Below are positions 22,857 through 31,867 of a stretch of 45,170 nucleotides of DNA, piece after piece. The translations under genes were made by a program, and so were the position numbers. Source of the stretch: CAZUVM01 sp964623885 (lineage in GTDB: Bacteria; Verrucomicrobiota; Verrucomicrobiia; Limisphaerales; UBA8199); NCBI GenBank assembly GCA_964623885.1, contig CAZUVM010000120.1, positions 1 through 45,170 of the forward strand. Direction: 5' to 3'. Every line of letters begins with the position of its first letter. The stretch's first letter is position 1. The notes under the pieces were generated by a model, which did no database searches, was not told the origin of the DNA, and saw nothing but the letters and a program-made list of their open reading frames with translations.

Positions 22857-24392
22857 TTAAGGTAGCGGGATGGCCGGCTTAAGCGTCCAGGCTTGCAGTC
22901 GCGCCACTTGCAGAATTCTCGGCGCTCGAAAGCCTTCGCGATGAATAATCCACCCGCCGAAGAGTTCCGGCGTGTCCTGGGCGATGTGCCGGGCCGGCAG
23001 CAATTCGACCCTGCCACCCAACCGGACGCCCCCTGGCACGGGAAGTTCGCCGGTCTTGTTATAATGGTCGTAGGCCGATGCGAGCGCCACGAGGAAATCA
23101 ACGGGAGTAACCGCATTGGCGCCGATAAACACTCGGGACGGAATGCGATGTTCGGTTTGGATGAAATTGCGGACGTCACGGACGGTATCCCTAAAGGCCA
23201 ACCAATCCACCAGCGCCAGCTCCGTTGGCGCTGGCGGCGCGTCAGGTCCAAGCAAGCCTGACGTCAGAAGCGGCCAACTAATATTATGCCCGCCGAGTAA
23301 CTGGCCCAAGGCGAGGGTCAACAGCTCGAATTGATCGGCTACGGAGTAGGCACGATGTTCTATGACCCGAAAATCAACCCCCGCAGCCGAGCTGTTTACG
23401 AGGCCCGACGCAATGGCGGCGAGGTCCTGCTGGGGCGCGCCGCTCGACCGAACCGTATCCCGGTAAAGGTCTGGCAAGTCGCTAGCGGTCACAAAGTGCA
23501 CTTCGGGGATCGCGCGGATAAAATCGAGGTACTCCCCAAATCGACGGAAAGCCGCTTCGGTTTCCTCAGGCGAAAGTTGCGAGGGTGGTCGCCACTGCTC
23601 GCGTGGTGGATTGGCCCCGCGTCTAAAATTCAGGCTATCCCAGAACTGAACATGGACCCACTCGCAAGGGTGGTAGAAAATGCTGATGAGCCCGTCTTCA
23701 TCGTGTTGCCGCAGGCGGCGGACAATCTCCGCGAAACGCAGTTTGGCCGGTTCAACCGCGGCAGGATCATGCAGCTCCATGCGGGTAAAGTTCTGCCCCA
23801 TATGATAAACATTAAGCGCGCCGGCATACCAAAAGGGCCTTTGGTCCAGGCCTACGTGGTCGCCTTCATCGACGTAGCAGGGGACGCCGTGTGGCGCGAC
23901 GCCAATCGCCGGCAGCGCCGCGATCGCCTGCGCCGCCCAGGAGGATCCGGGCTGACCATAACAGGCAAGCGTCTTGACCGAAAAAATCCTTCGCACGTCC
24001 TGGGCGCCACCGCCCTCACGGCGCACAAACTCCGCGATGCCGTCCAGCAAACCGCAATCGGCCAGATACTCCGCCGGAGTAGGATGCACGGAATGAAAGT
24101 CCGCATGGTACCCAATGTCATGCTTTTGCAGGCTCTCGATAACATCCCGTCGACCTCGCGTTGCGAGCACGCGCGCCTTTTCGCCTACGACCTTGAAGGT
24201 CGCTCGGATTTCGCGTTGCGAGAGCATCTGCGCCAGGCGCTTGCAGGCATCATCATCCGCCGGCAAAAGATAGTCTTCCGTATCGAACCAAAGTATGACA
24301 TTTACCCGTGACTGTTCCGCAGCTCGAGCCCAGAGCGTCAGCAGCATCAGGGTGCAGAGCACCAGCACCGGAAGGGCAAATCTGGATTTCAC
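22857..24392 (-). CDS. Polysaccharide deacetylase-like secreted protein
   Basis: 511 residues. Signal peptide MKSRFALPVLVLCTLMLLTL..ARAAEQ. The next segment, VNVILWFDTEDYLLPADDD (30-48), carries the NodB-type metal/base Asp pair; REIRATFKVVGEKARVL is the usual second strand and helix; GYHADFHSVHPTPAEYL (about 94-110) supplies His residues equivalent to the HxxxH metal motif. CYGQPGSSWAAQAI and HPCEWVHVQFWD follow as in family 4 carbohydrate esterases and relatives. Residues beyond about 320 (LVNSSAAGVDFRVIEHRAYS and the FFIG..AVTPVDFLVALASAY-like region) form an accessory domain I cannot name. Probably removes acetyl or related groups from a polysaccharide in the periplasm. Convergent with the glutaminase-like gene. 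Confidence 0.8.
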   Translation of the reverse strand: MKSRFALPVLVLCTLMLLTLWARAAEQSRVNVILWFDTEDYLLPADDDACKRLAQMLSQREIRATFKVVGEKARVLATRGRRDVIESLQKHDIGYHADFHSVHPTPAEYLADCGLLDGIAEFVRREGGGAQDVRRIFSVKTLACYGQPGSSWAAQAIAALPAIGVAPHGVPCYVDEGDHVGLDQRPFWYAGALNVYHMGQNFTRMELHDPAAVEPAKLRFAEIVRRLRQHDEDGLISIFYHPCEWVHVQFWDSLNFRRGANPPREQWRPPSQLSPEETEAAFRRFGEYLDFIRAIPEVHFVTASDLPDLYRDTVRSSGAPQQDLAAIASGLVNSSAAGVDFRVIEHRAYSVADQFELLTLALGQLLGGHNISWPLLTSGLLGPDAPPAPTELALVDWLAFRDTVRDVRNFIQTEHRIPSRVFIGANAVTPVDFLVALASAYDHYNKTGELPVPGGVRLGGRVELLPARHIAQDTPELFGGWIIHREGFRAPRILQVARLQAWTLKPAIPLP

Positions 24393-24984
24393 AAGAGCAA
24401 TGTTATGGGCTAGTTGGAGCGAAGCGACAAGTACTCTCCGACAGCAAATTGGCGATAGCAGCGTATGCGTTCAATTTGGTAATCGATTTGTTCATAATAC
24501 GAATAGTCTGGCCACGCATTTCCAACTAGAATTCGAGACAAACAAACTTTGTGGACCAGCCAAAGAACTGGGTTGTATTTGCCCGCATGACTTAAATAAT
24601 TCAAGCGTAGCTGGCGATCAGGGCATCAAAAGTGTGGAGAAGCCTGCTCTGGTCACAGATGCAGAGATCATCATTAATGAACTTCAGTACAACTTGCTCA
24701 GCCGCGCTATTTAATTGGACATTTGGTCAAATGACAGAACTCGCTGACTCATGACGGCTGAAATCGAAAGTCAGAGAAACATTCCCATGTCACGCTCGTG
24801 GTTCCCCTGCCCTGCCTTGGAGGAGAGACTTCCCCAAATCGTGCATTCGCGCATAAAACCCCACAACCTTGACAGAGGACGCAGCCCTGGTCAGTCATAC
24901 TTCTCCAGACTACGTTTGCTTCTCCCTCTGGCAACGGGAGAGGGTTGCTATGAGGGGAATTTCTCGTTCATCTCACCTCGGTCG
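24393..24984. other. 592-bp intergenic region between divergent genes
   Basis: Divergent spacer between the deacetylase and the GH2-like gene. Short open frames exist but their composition looks random. The stretch 24460-24560 is AT-richer than its surroundings and may hold promoters. TCTCCC (24921-24926) pairs with GGGAGA (24936-24941) in a CTCCCTCTGGCAACGGGAGA hairpin resembling a widespread bacterial intergenic repeat. I see no RNA gene here. Confidence 0.5.
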
Positions 24985-27900
24985 ATGGGCAGGGGTTGGG
25001 CTGGTGGCCATTGTGTTCTGGCCACCCTTTGCCTCTCTTTATCGAGTTGGCTCGTCGCTGCACAAGAGAACCTGCTTCCCCAGGGCGATTTTAAAAACCC
25101 AGGGGCTGTGACGGAATGGGCCGAGGGGTTCAACCTTCCTCGAAACAGTCAGGAATTCCGGGTCGTTTCGGAAAACGGCAAATCCTGGCTGCGGATCGAG
25201 AATCAAGATCCGGGGCGGCAGCTCGACTCAATGCACGCGTATGTGAAGCTGACGCCTGAGATTGAGTCGCTATCTGTCTCGGTTCGGCTTAAAGCGACAA
25301 ATCTTAAGGTAGGCACTGAAGGTTGGCACGATGCCCGCGTGGCGATGAGTTTTGAAGGCGCTTCTGGCTACCCGGCGCAAGTCCCGGAATTAAATGCTGA
25401 CTCGGATTGGGTGACCCGAACGGTGGAGATACCAGTACCTAAAGGGGCTACGCGCCTGAATATTCAGCCAGCAATGTTCCATTGCACCGGCGTGTTCGAA
25501 ATCGCCGACCTAACAGTGACGCCCCACCTGGTGCTAAAAGCGGCTCCGCAATTGGCCGACGCCGCGCTGCCTGCAGGCATGAATTTGGATTGGGACAACG
25601 CGAACATCATTACCGTTAATGACAAGCGGTCCCAGCTGTCTCTGAATGGTATTTGGCGATTCATCCCAGCAACCGAAGGCGCCGCGGAACCCGCGAAGCT
25701 GGGCTGGGCCTACATCCGAGTGCCTGGCAGTTGGCAGCGTTCGCGGGGCAACTCTTCCGATTACGTCGCCTTGGGCGGAGGCCCGCAATGGGAACTCTAT
25801 GATGGCGCGCGCGTCGCGCACGCATGGTACGAGCGACAGGTGCCAATTCCAACGGAATGGCGCGGTCGCTCAGTAAGCCTGCACTTCGATCGCGTGTGTA
25901 CCGACGCGATTGTTTATGTCAATGGCAAGGAATGCGGAAGAGTGCCTTGGCCCTGGGGTTCGGTGGATATTACCTCGGCCGTAAAGCCAGGCGAAACGGC
26001 CAACATACGCGTCCTGGTTGCCGCCATCGCCGATGCCGAACAGGTCGGAACGTTCTGGCAGAACGCGTTCATGAACGTCTCCTATTCCGCTGCCCGGCTC
26101 AGAGCCCGAGGCCTCACCGGCAGCGCATTCTTGGAAAGTCACGCTTCGGAAGCGAGCGTGACCGACCTCTTTGTTCGCACTTCGACTCGGAAAAAGGAAA
26201 TCACTCTGGACGTGGAGTTGTCCGGCGTTAGGCAGGCAGGTTCCGTTCAGGTAGTCGCAGAAATGCTAAACGAAGAAGGCGAGGTGGAGAAAAGTTTCAC
26301 AACGAATACGGCAGTGGAGGCTAAAGAAATGCAGACCATTTCTGTGACGTGGCCTTGGGCCAACCCGCGATTGTGGGATGTGGGCCAGCCGAATCTTTAT
26401 ACCGTTCGACTGAAAATCAAAGGTGCCGGCCTGGATGACGAGTACGACCAAAAGTTCGGGTTCCGGGAGTTCTGGATCGACGGCCGGCAATTCTATCTGA
26501 ACGGGACCGTAGTCCATCTGCGGCAACCTTGCTTTTACAATGGACCGCGGATGCAGGTGGGAGACACCTTCGCGGAAATGGGCTCAGAAAACGTAGACGC
26601 GCGCGGCGATCCGTCCGACTCGGGCCGAAATCTGGATGAGGCCGACCGCGGAGGATACCTCGTGGCTCAGTACGTCCTGAACGCGAACCGCTATCTTATG
26701 AATTCGCGCGGTCAGGTCCCCTGGGAACAAAGTCGGCAACATGCGATGGAGCGGGCTGATGTTTGGATGCGCCATTATCGCAATCATCCTTCCGTGATTA
26801 TGTGGATTGCCGGTTTCAATTTCTTCAACAACGCGATCGATGCCGATCCGCGGCTTATTGGCCGACGTGGCTGGGGTCAAACTGACGAGCGCTGGCAGCG
26901 ACTCATGGTGTACGGCAAAGAGATGTTCGACAGGCTCAAGAAACTGGATCCGACGCGCGCCTATTATAGCCACTCCGGAGCCTACACCGGCGACATCTAC
27001 ACGATGAATTGCTATCTGGACTTCCTGCCGCTGCAGGAGCGCGAAGATTGGTTGAGCGCGTGGGCCGAAAGCGGAGAGATGCCCGTTTCAATGGTGGAAT
27101 TTGGCACGCCGGTGGATTGTACGTTCCGACGCGGGCACCATGGGTTTGAGAGCAATATCACGAGCGAACCCCTGCTCACGGAAATCGCCGCCATCTATTT
27201 CGGCAGCGAGGCCTACTCGGGTGAGGAACCAAAATACCGGCAGTATCTGCATGACTTGTTCCGCAGTGGGATGCTGTACCAGAGCTCGGAGAATCGGTTG
27301 GATGAGTATACGAACAATCACAGAATCCAGCAGCTCTACCGCGTGAATACGTGGCGCAGTTGGCGGACGGCGGGTTTGCCGGGTGGCTTGCGTACCTGGT
27401 CATGGAATCAGGATGCACTCAAAGAGGTTAACGGCCCGACTTTGGCGTGGATCGCGGGACCTTCCGGGGCGTACACCGCCAAGGATCATCATTTCAGTCC
27501 AGGTCAAAAGATCGAGAAGCAGATCGTTCTCATCAACGACGCGCGTCAACCTCAGGACTACACTGCTGCCTGGACGGCCACGGTTGGTGGTAAAGAACTG
27601 GATAAAGGCAAAATGGAAGGCCGATTAGCTGCTTCCGAGATTAAGTTGCTGCCGTTCCATGTCACAGCGCCCGCCGAACCCGCGGGTTGCAAAGTTGATG
27701 GCGCGCTGACATTGACCGCGGCCATTGGCGACGCCCGGCACCAGGATTCGTTTGCGTTTCGAGTCTTTGGCGAGGATAAAGCAGGCGCTGGCCAGGTCGC
27801 GATTGTCGATCCAAGTGGGCTGACCGGGAAAATGCTCAAGAGCCTGGGTTATGTAACGCGTTCCTTGAACGGCACTACCGCACCGCTGGTGGTGATCGGA

Positions 27901-29211
27901 CGAAACGCCTTAAAGGACAATGCGGCTTTGGCGGCCAAACTGGAGCCTTATGTGCGCCGCGGTGGCCGCGTGTTGATCTGCGCCCAGGATCCTGAGTGGC
28001 TGACCAGTGCGCTTGGGTGGCGCCTGTGTCCAAAAGTGGCCCGGCGCGTCTTTCCGATTGATCCACAACTCGCCGCTGGTATTGATGCGGACGACCTGCG
28101 CGACTGGACCGATAGCAGTACATTAATCGAGGCTTACCCGGAGTACGTCGGTAATTATCTCAGAGGCAATGAACGAGAGCAGCCTTACGCGGGCTGGCAT
28201 TGGGGCAACCGCGGCGGCGTCAGCAGCGCCGCCATAGAAAAGCTCCACCGTAGCGGCTGGCGTCCCTTGCTGGAATGCGAATTCGATTTAGCCTACACGC
28301 CGCTGATGGAATTGGATTACGGCAAGGGTCGGCTAATGGTTTGCACTCTGGACCTCGAGGATCACGTGGCCGTGGATCCCGCTGCGCAGCGCATAGGCAG
28401 GCGTGTTGTCGATTACGCGCTGCACTCACCCCTTTCACCGCGCGCGAGCAAGGTCGTGTATCTCGGCAGTGCCACCGGTGCGGCATGGCTCGACAAGATC
28501 GGAGTCAGTTATAAGACCTCGGACAAAGTGGAACCAAATATCACCCTTCTGATAGTTGGCGGCGATGCTATAGTGGATGCGAAAGCGCTCACCGCGTACG
28601 TGGAACGCGGTGGTAAAGTTTTCTTTTTACCATGCTCTAAGGCTGATGGATGGCTCGGCACCAGTCTGAAACCGGCTGCCGATCATTTCGCCGGCTCCGT
28701 CTCTGCGCCGGCCTGGCCCGAAGCCCGAGGCCTTAGCGCATCCGATCTCCGCTGGCGTTCTTATCTCGACACCCCTCCCTGGCTGTTGAACCAGGGCGCG
28801 GATCTCGGGGCCAATGGCCTGCTCGGCCGCAAAACCATTGGAAAAGGTGTGGCCATCTTCTGTCAGTTGGATCCGGATGCTTTCCATGCCGACGAGAAAA
28901 CTTATTTCCGTTATACGCGCTGGCGCGCTACCCGCGCCGTCGCCCAACTGCTCGCCAATCTGGGCGCCAGTTTTGAAACAGACAGCCGAATCTTCCACCC
29001 TGTCGAGACGCCGTCCGTTAACCCGGATGACGCGTGGCAGCTCGCCGCGAACGGCGACCGCTCCGGGCCTCAGGCCACCGGTCCGCGGCTGGGAATGAAA
29101 CCATCATTGCCCTCCAAGCCAGAACCCGCGCCGCCCTTAGGTTGGTACCACCCCGATTATCGCACCGATTTCCCGATGGGAGATAATCCGTATCGGTATT
29201 ATCGATGGTAA
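24985..29211 (+). CDS. Very large GH2-like protein lacking the acid/base glutamate
   Basis: 1408 residues. Signal peptide MGRGWAGGHCVLATLCLSLS..WLVAAQ. Residues about 30-195 look like a carbohydrate-binding jelly roll (NLLPQGDFKNPGAVTEW start). GH2 sugar-binding domain about 215-370 (LSLNGIWRFIP, VPGSWQRSRGN, YERQVPIPTEWRGRSVSLHF), Ig-like domain to about 500, TIM barrel about 500-760. The nucleophile is present (E705 in SMVEFGTPV), but at the acid/base position HPSVIMWIAGFN has Phe-Asn612 where Asn-Glu is expected. The C-terminal half contains Rossmann-like segments (PLVVIGRNALKDNAAL, YVRRGGRVLICAQD, YVERGGKVFFLPCSK) like glutamine-amidotransferase-type domains of some beta-galactosidases. 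Start ATG 24985 opens on the signal peptide; the frame is open to 24751 through repeat DNA. Confidence 0.85.
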   Translation: MGRGWAGGHCVLATLCLSLSSWLVAAQENLLPQGDFKNPGAVTEWAEGFNLPRNSQEFRVVSENGKSWLRIENQDPGRQLDSMHAYVKLTPEIESLSVSVRLKATNLKVGTEGWHDARVAMSFEGASGYPAQVPELNADSDWVTRTVEIPVPKGATRLNIQPAMFHCTGVFEIADLTVTPHLVLKAAPQLADAALPAGMNLDWDNANIITVNDKRSQLSLNGIWRFIPATEGAAEPAKLGWAYIRVPGSWQRSRGNSSDYVALGGGPQWELYDGARVAHAWYERQVPIPTEWRGRSVSLHFDRVCTDAIVYVNGKECGRVPWPWGSVDITSAVKPGETANIRVLVAAIADAEQVGTFWQNAFMNVSYSAARLRARGLTGSAFLESHASEASVTDLFVRTSTRKKEITLDVELSGVRQAGSVQVVAEMLNEEGEVEKSFTTNTAVEAKEMQTISVTWPWANPRLWDVGQPNLYTVRLKIKGAGLDDEYDQKFGFREFWIDGRQFYLNGTVVHLRQPCFYNGPRMQVGDTFAEMGSENVDARGDPSDSGRNLDEADRGGYLVAQYVLNANRYLMNSRGQVPWEQSRQHAMERADVWMRHYRNHPSVIMWIAGFNFFNNAIDADPRLIGRRGWGQTDERWQRLMVYGKEMFDRLKKLDPTRAYYSHSGAYTGDIYTMNCYLDFLPLQEREDWLSAWAESGEMPVSMVEFGTPVDCTFRRGHHGFESNITSEPLLTEIAAIYFGSEAYSGEEPKYRQYLHDLFRSGMLYQSSENRLDEYTNNHRIQQLYRVNTWRSWRTAGLPGGLRTWSWNQDALKEVNGPTLAWIAGPSGAYTAKDHHFSPGQKIEKQIVLINDARQPQDYTAAWTATVGGKELDKGKMEGRLAASEIKLLPFHVTAPAEPAGCKVDGALTLTAAIGDARHQDSFAFRVFGEDKAGAGQVAIVDPSGLTGKMLKSLGYVTRSLNGTTAPLVVIGRNALKDNAALAAKLEPYVRRGGRVLICAQDPEWLTSALGWRLCPKVARRVFPIDPQLAAGIDADDLRDWTDSSTLIEAYPEYVGNYLRGNEREQPYAGWHWGNRGGVSSAAIEKLHRSGWRPLLECEFDLAYTPLMELDYGKGRLMVCTLDLEDHVAVDPAAQRIGRRVVDYALHSPLSPRASKVVYLGSATGAAWLDKIGVSYKTSDKVEPNITLLIVGGDAIVDAKALTAYVERGGKVFFLPCSKADGWLGTSLKPAADHFAGSVSAPAWPEARGLSASDLRWRSYLDTPPWLLNQGADLGANGLLGRKTIGKGVAIFCQLDPDAFHADEKTYFRYTRWRATRAVAQLLANLGASFETDSRIFHPVETPSVNPDDAWQLAANGDRSGPQATGPRLGMKPSLPSKPEPAPPLGWYHPDYRTDFPMGDNPYRYYRW

Positions 29212-29249
29212 GCGGACCGTCAGACATGAAATGTTTATTGCACCTTGCC

Positions 29250-29444
29250 TTCATCCCGAAGGGATGGTTGAGAATAGCCCAATGTTTTAACATTGGGTGG
29301 CCAGGCGGAAAACGGTCACGTCCCGAAGGGACGGCTGAAATGTTATCGCGTCGCTCAGCCATCCCTTCGGGACTAACTCTCATCGGGGATCTTCTCCCCA
29401 ACGTTGAAACGTTGGGCTATTCTCAACCATCCCTTCGGGATGAA
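29250..29444. repeat. Nested inverted-repeat element 2 (cloverleaf-like)
   Basis: Outer arms 29250-29296 and 29397-29444; the first 33 bases pair perfectly (TTCATCCCGAAGGGATGGTT with AACCATCCCTTCGGGATGAA, then GAGAATAGCCCAA). Inside are AATGTTTTAACATT, AACGTTGAAACGTT and a GTCCCGAAGGGACGGCTGA/TCAGCCATCCCTTCGGGAC pair with one mismatch. Each arm also contains the small palindrome ATCCCGAAGGGAT. It lies between the GH2-like stop and the hydrolase signal peptide. Confidence 0.88.
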
Positions 29445-29498
29445 ACCGCCAACTCAAGCGCATGCTTTCAATTCATCCACGTCTCGCCAACGATCCGA

Positions 29499-31808
29499 TT
29501 GGGCAGATTGGTAGCATTTGCATGTCTTTACGTTTTGGCCTGGCGGTGCTGTGCTCAAAACCAGCCCCTTCCCGGCACAGCGCCTCTGACCATGGAAGGC
29601 GACATCGCCTCGAACCTTGTCGCCGGGGTCGATCGATTCCTGTTGCGCAAGATTGATGAATCGGCGGCCAAGCGTGAGCGGTTCTGGCATCGGGATTTCT
29701 CGTCCGCGACGGCGTATGTGCAATCGCTAACAACCAATCGGCAGCTCCTGGCGCACATCCTGGGTGTCCGCGATCCGCGGGTCGGCAAAGTGGAGCTGGA
29801 GCTCGTCACCACTCCCACTCAGCCTGCCCTCCGTGGACGCGGACCGGGCTACGAAGTTTTTACCGTGCGCTGGCCGGCGTTCGGTGACGTCACGGGTGAA
29901 GGCCTGTTGGTGAGCCCGCTCAAACACCCGGCCGTTGCTGATGTCGTCGCGATTCCCGACGCCGACCAGACACCAGAACAACTGGTTGGCTTGACCGCCG
30001 GCATCCCGCCCGAGAGCCAGTTTGCGCGGCGTCTGGCCGAGAGCGGATGCCGGCTCATCATTCCGGTTCTGATTAGCCGTTCCATAGACCAGGAAGCCTT
30101 GCAGTCCAATCGAGAATTCATTTACCGTTCGGCCTTTGAACTGGGCCGGCACCTTATTGGCTACGAGATTCAAAAGGTGCTGGCGGCGGTCGACTGGATG
30201 GCAGACCAAAAGTCGAACTCCGGCACAAAAATCGGCATTATCGGCTGGGGCGAAGGTGGCCTGCTGGCACTTTACGCGGGCGCGCTGGACACGCGAATCG
30301 CTGCAACCTGTGTTAGCGGATATTTTGGCGACCGCCCGAATATTTGGCGGCAGCCTCTCGACCGCAACGTCTTCGGCCTTCTGGAGGAGTTTGGTGATGC
30401 GGAAGTGGCGTCCCTGATTGCCCCGCGAACTCTCGTCATCGAAGGCGCACGTGGGCCCGAACTGACCCTGCCCGGTGGCGGCGGCTGGCATTCATCGAAA
30501 CGGTTCAACGGCGCGCCGGCCACTCTCGAATCTCCTCAGTTGAACGAGCTGCGCTCGGATTTTGAGCATGCCCGCGCGCACGTCAAAGGGCTGACACCGG
30601 CGCCGCGTTTGGAATTGGCCGTCAGCGGTGACAACGGGATGGGGCCGTTTGGCAGCAAAAAGGCTTTGAGCACGTTTCTAACATCACTGGTTGCCCAGGC
30701 GAAGCTGGCGCCCCCAGGTTCGGTGCCTGAGAATTTGTGCCGCGATTTTGATCCAATTTCACGCCAGGCTCGGCAATTGCACGAGTTGGATCGCCACAAT
30801 CAAACGTTGCTGGCCGAGAGCCCCTACACGCGCCAGAAATTCATGACCAACCTTGATACCACCTCGCTGGAAAGATTCCGGCAGAGCGCGGATAAATATC
30901 GAGATTTCTTTTATCGCGAGGTTATCGGGCAGTTCGATGAACCGTTGTTGCCAGCCAATCCCCGGTCACGAGTCAAGTACGACGAGCCTAAGTGGACAGG
31001 CTATGAGGTTGCGCTCGACGTCTTTCCGGATGTGTTCGCTTACGGGATTCTTCTCGTGCCGAAAGATATCAAAGCCGGCGAACGACGGCCTGTCGTGGTT
31101 TGTCAGCATGGACTGGAAGGCCGGCCGGAGGACACGATCAAAGGCAACAGCAATTTCTATCACGACTTTGCCGCTCGATTGTGCGAGCAAGGTTTTGTCA
31201 CGTTCGCGCCGCAAAATCTGTATCTTTTCACTGACCGCTTCCGCACTCTGCAGCGCAAGGCCAACCCGCTGGGAAAAACTCTCTACTCGATCATCGTGCC
31301 GCAGCAGCAGCAAATCACCGATTGGCTAAAGCAGCAGCCGTTTGTGGACCCGGCGCGCATCGGCTTTTACGGCCTGAGCTACGGCGGTAAAACGGCAATG
31401 CGCGTGCCGGCGCTCGTGACTAACTATTGTCTATCGATCTGTTCGGGTGACTTCAACGACTGGGTTTGGAAATGCGCCTCGACCCTGAGCCCTTATACGT
31501 ACGTGCGGATGCCCGAATACGAAATTTTCGAGTTCGATCTGGGCAGCACTTTCAATTATTGCGAAATGACCGCGTTAATCGCCCCACGCCCTTTCATGGT
31601 GGAACGCGGGCACTTCGATCAGGTGGCCCCCGACGAAACAGTGGCGTACGAATTCGCTAAAACCCGATATCTTTACGAAGCCCGCCTGGGACTACGCGAT
31701 CAATGCGCGATCGAGTGGTTCACTGGACCACACACGATCCATGGCCTGGGAACTTTCGAATTTCTGCACCGACACCTGGATCGGCCGACGGCAATCATAG
31801 GAAGGTGA
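29499..31808 (+). CDS. Tandem alpha/beta-hydrolase, first domain degenerate
   Basis: About 769 residues. A signal-like segment GRLVAFACLYVLAWRCCAQ is followed by two alpha/beta-hydrolase domains related to acetyl-xylan/glucuronoyl-esterase-like proteins. Domain 1 (about 70-400) has the nucleophile elbow IGWGEGG, with Gly251 in place of Ser, so it should be inactive. Domain 2 (about 450-769) has YGLSYGGKTA with Ser627, the VERGHFDQVAPD acid-loop segment and a late His in HTIHGLGTFEF, so it can be active; PVVVCQHGLEGRPED marks the oxyanion region. Substrate is probably an ester on a polysaccharide; inferred. The start is unclear: TTG 29499 precedes the hydrophobic segment, while the frame is open back to 29205 through repeat element 2. 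Confidence 0.83.
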   Translation: MGRLVAFACLYVLAWRCCAQNQPLPGTAPLTMEGDIASNLVAGVDRFLLRKIDESAAKRERFWHRDFSSATAYVQSLTTNRQLLAHILGVRDPRVGKVELELVTTPTQPALRGRGPGYEVFTVRWPAFGDVTGEGLLVSPLKHPAVADVVAIPDADQTPEQLVGLTAGIPPESQFARRLAESGCRLIIPVLISRSIDQEALQSNREFIYRSAFELGRHLIGYEIQKVLAAVDWMADQKSNSGTKIGIIGWGEGGLLALYAGALDTRIAATCVSGYFGDRPNIWRQPLDRNVFGLLEEFGDAEVASLIAPRTLVIEGARGPELTLPGGGGWHSSKRFNGAPATLESPQLNELRSDFEHARAHVKGLTPAPRLELAVSGDNGMGPFGSKKALSTFLTSLVAQAKLAPPGSVPENLCRDFDPISRQARQLHELDRHNQTLLAESPYTRQKFMTNLDTTSLERFRQSADKYRDFFYREVIGQFDEPLLPANPRSRVKYDEPKWTGYEVALDVFPDVFAYGILLVPKDIKAGERRPVVVCQHGLEGRPEDTIKGNSNFYHDFAARLCEQGFVTFAPQNLYLFTDRFRTLQRKANPLGKTLYSIIVPQQQQITDWLKQQPFVDPARIGFYGLSYGGKTAMRVPALVTNYCLSICSGDFNDWVWKCASTLSPYTYVRMPEYEIFEFDLGSTFNYCEMTALIAPRPFMVERGHFDQVAPDETVAYEFAKTRYLYEARLGLRDQCAIEWFTGPHTIHGLGTFEFLHRHLDRPTAIIGR

Positions 31809-31867
31809 ACCGCGCCGCATTTTGCTATCGGCCAGGCCCAAGAAAGCAGCTAGGCTCGGTTTAAGCT

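Noticed and set aside
24295..24714. Possible small gene in the 24.4-24.9 kb spacer
   Set aside because: No ribosome site, no recognisable domain, overlaps the deacetylase 5' end, and composition looks random.
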